NCBI GenBank assembly: GCA_902385025.1
Contig: CABMDX010000322.1
Span: forward strand, 1-5,666
Length of the DNA stretch: 5,666 bases
Direction: 5' to 3'
Source: an uncultured archaeon
GTDB taxonomy: Archaea > Halobacteriota > Methanosarcinia > Methanotrichales > Methanotrichaceae
The translations under genes and the position numbers were made by a program. Positions 4,640-5,666 of this stretch are shown here, piece after piece. Below the pieces are notes generated by a model. That model ran no database searches and was not told the DNA's origin. It saw only the letters and a list, made by a program, of their open reading frames with translations. Each line of letters begins with the position of its first letter. The stretch's first letter is position 1.

Positions 4640-5666
4640 ATGAGCATCTTGAAAATTGCCTATTTCAGCAATGAATATCCTCCACTTATTTATGGCGGCC
4701 TAGGCGTCTACGTGGATAACATCTCCCGTCAGCTTGCATCCCTCGGCCAGAAGCTCTCGGTCTTCTCCTGGGGAAATGAGACTCTGCCCAGGCATGAGCG
4801 CTCCGGTGATGTAGAAGTATTCCGGCAGATGCCCGTCCCATTGAAAGACAGTCTCGAGATCTTCTTTTCTTCCCAAACCCTGGCCTGGGGAAATGGGCTG
4901 GCGTATCTGCTCGATCTCTTCAGCTACAACCAGCAATGCGCCTCGGAGCTCTTGCTGGAGGGGCCCTTTGATCTGGTCGTGGCCCAGGACTGGCTCGCCC
5001 TGCCTGCAGGCATGGCTGCAAAGAGGAAGGGAGTTCCGATGATCTATCATGTGCATGGCCTGGAGACGGGCCGCTCTCCACGGCCCAATCCACAGCTTGT
5101 GGAGCTGGAGAGAAGGGGTGCATTGACCGCGGATATGGTCCTGACTGTATCCGAGGCCATGCTGCGGGAGCTGACACTCCTTGGGGTTCCAAAAGAGAAA
5201 ATCCGGGTCTGCTACCATGGGGTGGATGCCGATTTCTTTGATCCCAAAAAGGCAGACCCAAAGCATCTGGCAGAGCTACGCAGAAATTACGGGTTTGCAG
5301 AGGATGATATCATCGTTCTCTTCATGGGCCGGCTGGAGCCGATCAAAGGAGTCCTGCAGCTCTTTTCCGCCCTGCCTGCGGTTCGCCGAGAGCATTCAAA
5401 GGTCAAGCTGCTGGTTGTGGGCAAGGGCAGCCTGGAAGCCTGGGCTCGCGAGGAGGCCGCACGCCAGGGAGGAATAAGGATCGTCACTGATTTCCTGGAT
5501 GACAATGAGAAGATGCACCATTATGCTCTGGCGGATCTATGCGTATTCCCGAGCCTCTACGAGCCCTTCGGCATAGTGGCTCTGGAGGCTGCAGCCATGG
5601 GAAAGCCTTCAGTTGTGGGTGCATCCGGCACCAGCGGTCTGGCAGAGATCGTTCAGAACCCGGGCC
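4640..5666 (+). CDS. GT4-type glycogen/alpha-glucan synthase (partial, 3' end missing)
   Basis: The ATG opens 342 uninterrupted codons and runs off the right edge. The translation starts MSILKIAYFSNEYPP and has a GT-B architecture. YGGLGVYVDNISRQLASLG (residues 18-36) is the N-terminal donor loop. VVAQDWLALPAG (113-124) and YHVHGLETGR (136-145) are acceptor-side motifs, with H139 expected in the active site. LTVSEAM (168-174) precedes the interdomain region, and VCYHGVDADFFDP (190-202) opens the C-terminal domain. FMGRLEPIKGV (228-238) carries the donor-binding R231 and K236. VFPSLYEPFGIVALEA (302-317) contains the retaining E-x7-E pair E308/E316. This order is typical of GT4 enzymes close to actinobacterial GlgA/GlgM and archaeal glycogen synthases, which use ADP- or UDP-glucose. 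Only the last part of the C-terminal domain is missing. It is third in the KaiC-like/GT3/GT4 operon, which supports a glycogen role; other GT4 activities (trehalose or sucrose-type) are less likely but not excluded. Confidence 0.9.
   Translation, partial: MSILKIAYFSNEYPPLIYGGLGVYVDNISRQLASLGQKLSVFSWGNETLPRHERSGDVEVFRQMPVPLKDSLEIFFSSQTLAWGNGLAYLLDLFSYNQQCASELLLEGPFDLVVAQDWLALPAGMAAKRKGVPMIYHVHGLETGRSPRPNPQLVELERRGALTADMVLTVSEAMLRELTLLGVPKEKIRVCYHGVDADFFDPKKADPKHLAELRRNYGFAEDDIIVLFMGRLEPIKGVLQLFSALPAVRREHSKVKLLVVGKGSLEAWAREEAARQGGIRIVTDFLDDNEKMHHYALADLCVFPSLYEPFGIVALEAAAMGKPSVVGASGTSGLAEIVQNPG

Noticed and set aside
4700..5266. 188-codon open frame on the minus strand
   Set aside because: Antisense to the GT4 synthase, whose frame is intact with E-x7-E and GR-L-x3-KG motifs; the antisense frame is a by-product of codon bias.

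Overview
The window looks like archaeal DNA, most plausibly from a methanogen of the Methanosarcinales/Methanotrichales type (Methanothrix-like). This is an inference from roughly 50% GC, Shine-Dalgarno-preceded TTG/GTG/ATG starts, AT-rich TATA-like stretches upstream of genes, a single-domain KaiC-like ATPase typical of Euryarchaeota, and the mix of families. No rRNA or other phylogenetic marker is present, so the lineage is not proven.

Layout. Positions 1-1577 form a minus-strand cluster, read right to left: a class I SAM-dependent methyltransferase (1577-879), then azlC (about 840-136), then azlD (143 to the window edge). azlC and azlD encode the two subunits of an AzlCD-type branched-chain amino acid exporter, and their reading frames overlap by 8 nt. 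Positions 1578-2103 are a divergent intergenic region of about 0.5 kb. It holds no confident gene, but does contain a perfect 9-bp inverted repeat and two adjoining open stretches in different frames that could be a small gene or a frameshifted remnant.

Positions 2104 to 5666 are a tightly packed plus-strand operon: a 242-residue KaiC-like RecA-fold ATPase (TTG start), a 594-residue glycosyltransferase resembling the animal/fungal (GT3) glycogen synthases, and the first 342 residues of a GT4-type glycogen/alpha-glucan synthase running off the right edge. The intergenic gaps are 7 and 15 nt, and each downstream Shine-Dalgarno overlaps or abuts the preceding stop codon, so translation is probably coupled.

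How the genes fit together. The right-hand operon appears to be a glycogen (storage polyglucose) synthesis module with two unrelated glycogen-synthase-type enzymes and a KaiC-like ATPase as a possible energy-state regulator. The KaiC-like protein has an intact Walker A motif, but serine replaces the first of the two glutamates usual after beta-strand 3. The GT3-like enzyme keeps the expected active-site residues but lacks the C-terminal arginine cluster that makes eukaryotic enzymes respond to glucose-6-phosphate. The left cluster is unrelated in function (amino acid export plus a methyltransferase of unknown substrate).
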